Source: Chloroflexota bacterium (GTDB lineage Bacteria; Chloroflexota; Anaerolineae; B4-G1). From it: a stretch of 5,842 bases of DNA. A model generated the notes under the pieces. It was not told where the DNA came from. It worked only from the letters and a program-made list of their open reading frames with translations, and did no database searches. Below, one piece after another: positions 5,108 to 5,842 of this stretch. The stretch is taken from NCBI GenBank assembly GCA_011046405.1, contig DSAR01000411.1:1-5842 (forward strand), written 5' to 3'. Made by a program: the position numbers and the translations under genes. Within the stretch, counting starts at the first letter, position 1. The number at the start of each line of letters is the position of its first letter.

Positions 5108-5232
5108 GTATCTTCTCAATAAACCGGGGACTTGTTCGTAGTAGGCGCTTCAGCGCTCCTAAAAGCGCACTAAAGCCGCTATCTAGCACGCGCACTACGA
5201 ACAGATTCACCCCAAGTTATTGAGGACTCTAC
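5108..5232. mobile_element. Variant of the 110-bp family carrying the GTTCGTAGT core
   Basis: The left end gtatcttctcaataaaccgggg matches the 110-bp elements through the aaaccgggg block, and the right end ccccaagttattgag matches their ccccaacttattgag. The outermost right bases have diverged (gactctac instead of aagatac). Between these shared ends the GGCCGGTCTCC hairpin is replaced by a different palindrome (5134-5202). This could have been a free-standing 125-bp element before being captured in the larger composite. Confidence 0.65.
5134..5202 (+). repeat. GTTCGTAGT...ACTACGAAC palindromic core module
   Basis: This 69-bp module has exact 9-bp inverted ends, gttcgtagt (5134-5142) and actacgaac (5194-5202). 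It is rich in nested AGCGC palindromes. Its reverse complement is clearly related to 361-442 in the thi operon element: agatagcggctt, gcgctttt and gcgcctactacga are shared. Confidence 0.8.
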
Positions 5233-5516
5233 TGAAAAAAGATCATCTTAGCACAGAGTCACTGAGAACACGGAGAAAAATTGAGGTGCGCATTAAAATT
5301 TTTACGTAAATCGTGCCAAATAGTGAATTTTTTGTATCATCTCAATAAACCGGGGCAAACTCGCTCGGGCCGGTCTCCTGACCGTGCCCGCTGTGGCTCG
5401 GTCGGGAGACCGGCCACAGCTCCCCAACTTATTGAGAAGATACAATTTTTTTGAGTAAAATGTTAAATTCTCTGTGCTCTCTGTGTCTCTGTGGTGAAAT
5501 CTAGGCTTATTTCAGT
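5231..5516. repeat. Imperfect long inverted repeat of CACAGAG type, interrupted
   Basis: The left arm (5231-5284) starts actgaaaaaag and contains cacagagtcactgagaacac. The right arm (5466-5516), read in reverse complement, starts actgaaataag and contains cacagagacacagagagc. The arms are about 50 bp and imperfectly complementary. The original loop was AT-rich, and the nested 110-bp element later inserted in it. CACAGAGACACAGAG-type palindromes recur in many environmental bacterial genomes, so this is probably another old non-autonomous element. Confidence 0.6.
5334..5443. mobile_element. 110-bp MITE-like element, copy 2 (nested)
   Basis: All 110 bases are identical to the element at 4905-5014 and in the same orientation. 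It has its own 8-bp target duplication, aatttttt, at 5326-5333 and 5444-5451. The differing duplications show two independent insertions rather than a segmental copy, and the identity implies recent mobility. The target is the AT-rich loop of the 5231-5516 palindrome. Confidence 0.92.
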
Positions 5517-5645
5517 GCAGCTATTGAGAAGATAGCGCTAGTGCCTGTGGAGAGACTATTGAAAAATTCGCTCAGAGGCCAGTCCGCGGGCCGATTAGCC
5601 CCCCCCGGGACGGTGGCTAGAGCAATTATTTAAGAGAGGGATCAT

Positions 5646-5842
5646 ATGAAAGCCATGCTTTTGCGCGAGGCCAAGCCGATCGAGGAGCGCCCGTTGACAT
5701 TGACGGAACTGCCGTTGCCGGCCCCCGGCCCCGGCGAGGTGCGCCTGGCGGTGCGCGCCTGTGGTGTCTGCCGCACCGACCTGCACACGGTGGAGGGGGA
5801 TCTGTCGCTGCCCAAGCTACCGGTGGTGCCGGGCCACCAGAT
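5646..5842 (+). CDS. Zinc-dependent alcohol dehydrogenase, N-terminal part (runs off right edge)
   Basis: The first 65 codons of a medium-chain dehydrogenase are visible, starting MKAMLLREAKPIEERPL. The GroES-like domain block RACGVCRTDLHTVEGDL (37-53) holds Cys39, the first catalytic zinc ligand, with the usual T44-D45-x-H47. It is followed by VVPGHQ (60-65), the second zinc-ligand region; this protein has Gln after the His where most members have Glu. The ACGVCRTDLH…EGDL wording suggests the zinc-binding alcohol dehydrogenase group near TIGR02822. Substrate cannot be told from this fragment. AGAGGG five bases before the ATG serves as the ribosome binding site. No clear promoter was found in the 100 bp between the last MITE and the start codon. 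The gene is divergent from the repair operon and has no visible functional link to it. Confidence 0.9.
   Translation, partial: MKAMLLREAKPIEERPLTLTELPLPAPGPGEVRLAVRACGVCRTDLHTVEGDLSLPKLPVVPGHQ

Larger units (their letters stand above)
5108..5535. mobile_element. Composite MITE-like element (~428 bp) with a nested copy inside
   Basis: The left end gtatcttctcaata (5108-5121) and right end tattgagaagata (5522-5534) are inverted repeats of the same family as the 110-bp elements. Outside them lies a direct repeat agcgctagtg at 5098-5107 and 5534-5543, an 8-10 bp target duplication that overlaps the end by up to two bases. Inside, in order, are the GTTCGTAGT core (5134-5202), a degraded inner end (5217-5232), and the two arms of a CACAGAG-type palindrome interrupted by the nested 110-bp element (5334-5443). 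Without the nested element and its duplication the composite would be about 310 bp. No reading frame of note is present. Confidence 0.7.

Noticed and set aside
4801..5223. Open frames of 88-140 codons on both strands through the MITE region
   Set aside because: They run through inverted repeats and a microsatellite, producing repetitive peptides such as CHLAILPS; they exist only because the repeats lack stops.
5544..5640. Promoter for the alcohol dehydrogenase gene (ttgaaa at 5559, tattta near 5627)
   Set aside because: The two candidate boxes are far more than 17 bp apart and no correctly spaced partner was found for either.

Overview
The window reads as a chromosomal piece of a moderately GC-rich, thiamine-salvaging bacterium. 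The mix of a ThiB/ThiP thiamine importer with ThiN under a TPP riboswitch, a GAAC-N4-GTTC type LexA box, an AlkZ-related winged-helix protein beside a radical SAM/HhH protein, and many short palindromic MITE-like repeats fits a Chloroflexota (Anaerolineae-like) genome. This taxonomic call is inference; no rRNA or other marker gene is present.

Layout, right half to left half. Three of the four transcription units can be defined. (1) A thiamine operon on the minus strand starts at a promoter at 2570-2597. It continues through a TPP riboswitch aptamer (2429-2529) and an intrinsic terminator (2375-2406), then thiN (thiamine pyrophosphokinase, 2326-1685), thiB (thiamine-binding lipoprotein, 1609-491) and the start of thiP (permease, 310 to beyond the left edge). 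A 135-bp MITE-like insertion with an 11-bp target duplication sits between thiB and thiP. Together the genes import thiamine and convert it directly to TPP, and TPP feeds back on the leader RNA. (2) A two-gene minus-strand operon (4841-2838) encodes a radical SAM protein with a C-terminal helix-hairpin-helix, followed 21 bp later by an AlkZ/YcaQ-related winged-helix protein. Its promoter is an exact TTGACA-N17-TATAAT, and the spacer holds a perfect GAACAAATGTTC palindrome, the LexA/SOS box type of Gram-positive bacteria. This points to a damage-inducible DNA repair or DNA metabolism cassette and is the most interesting part of the window. (3) At the right edge, on the plus strand, the first 65 codons of a zinc-dependent alcohol dehydrogenase are visible.

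The roughly 760 bp between the SOS promoter and the alcohol dehydrogenase gene (4888-5645) has no credible gene. It is a stack of small non-autonomous elements: two identical 110-bp elements with 8-bp target duplications, one of them nested in a composite element of about 428 bp that has its own 8-10 bp target duplication. The composite carries a palindromic GTTCGTAGT...ACTACGAAC core that also occurs, inverted and diverged, inside the unrelated-ended element in the thi operon. Two related TGGCAAG-type tandem repeats lie at 1635-1682 and 5019-5066.
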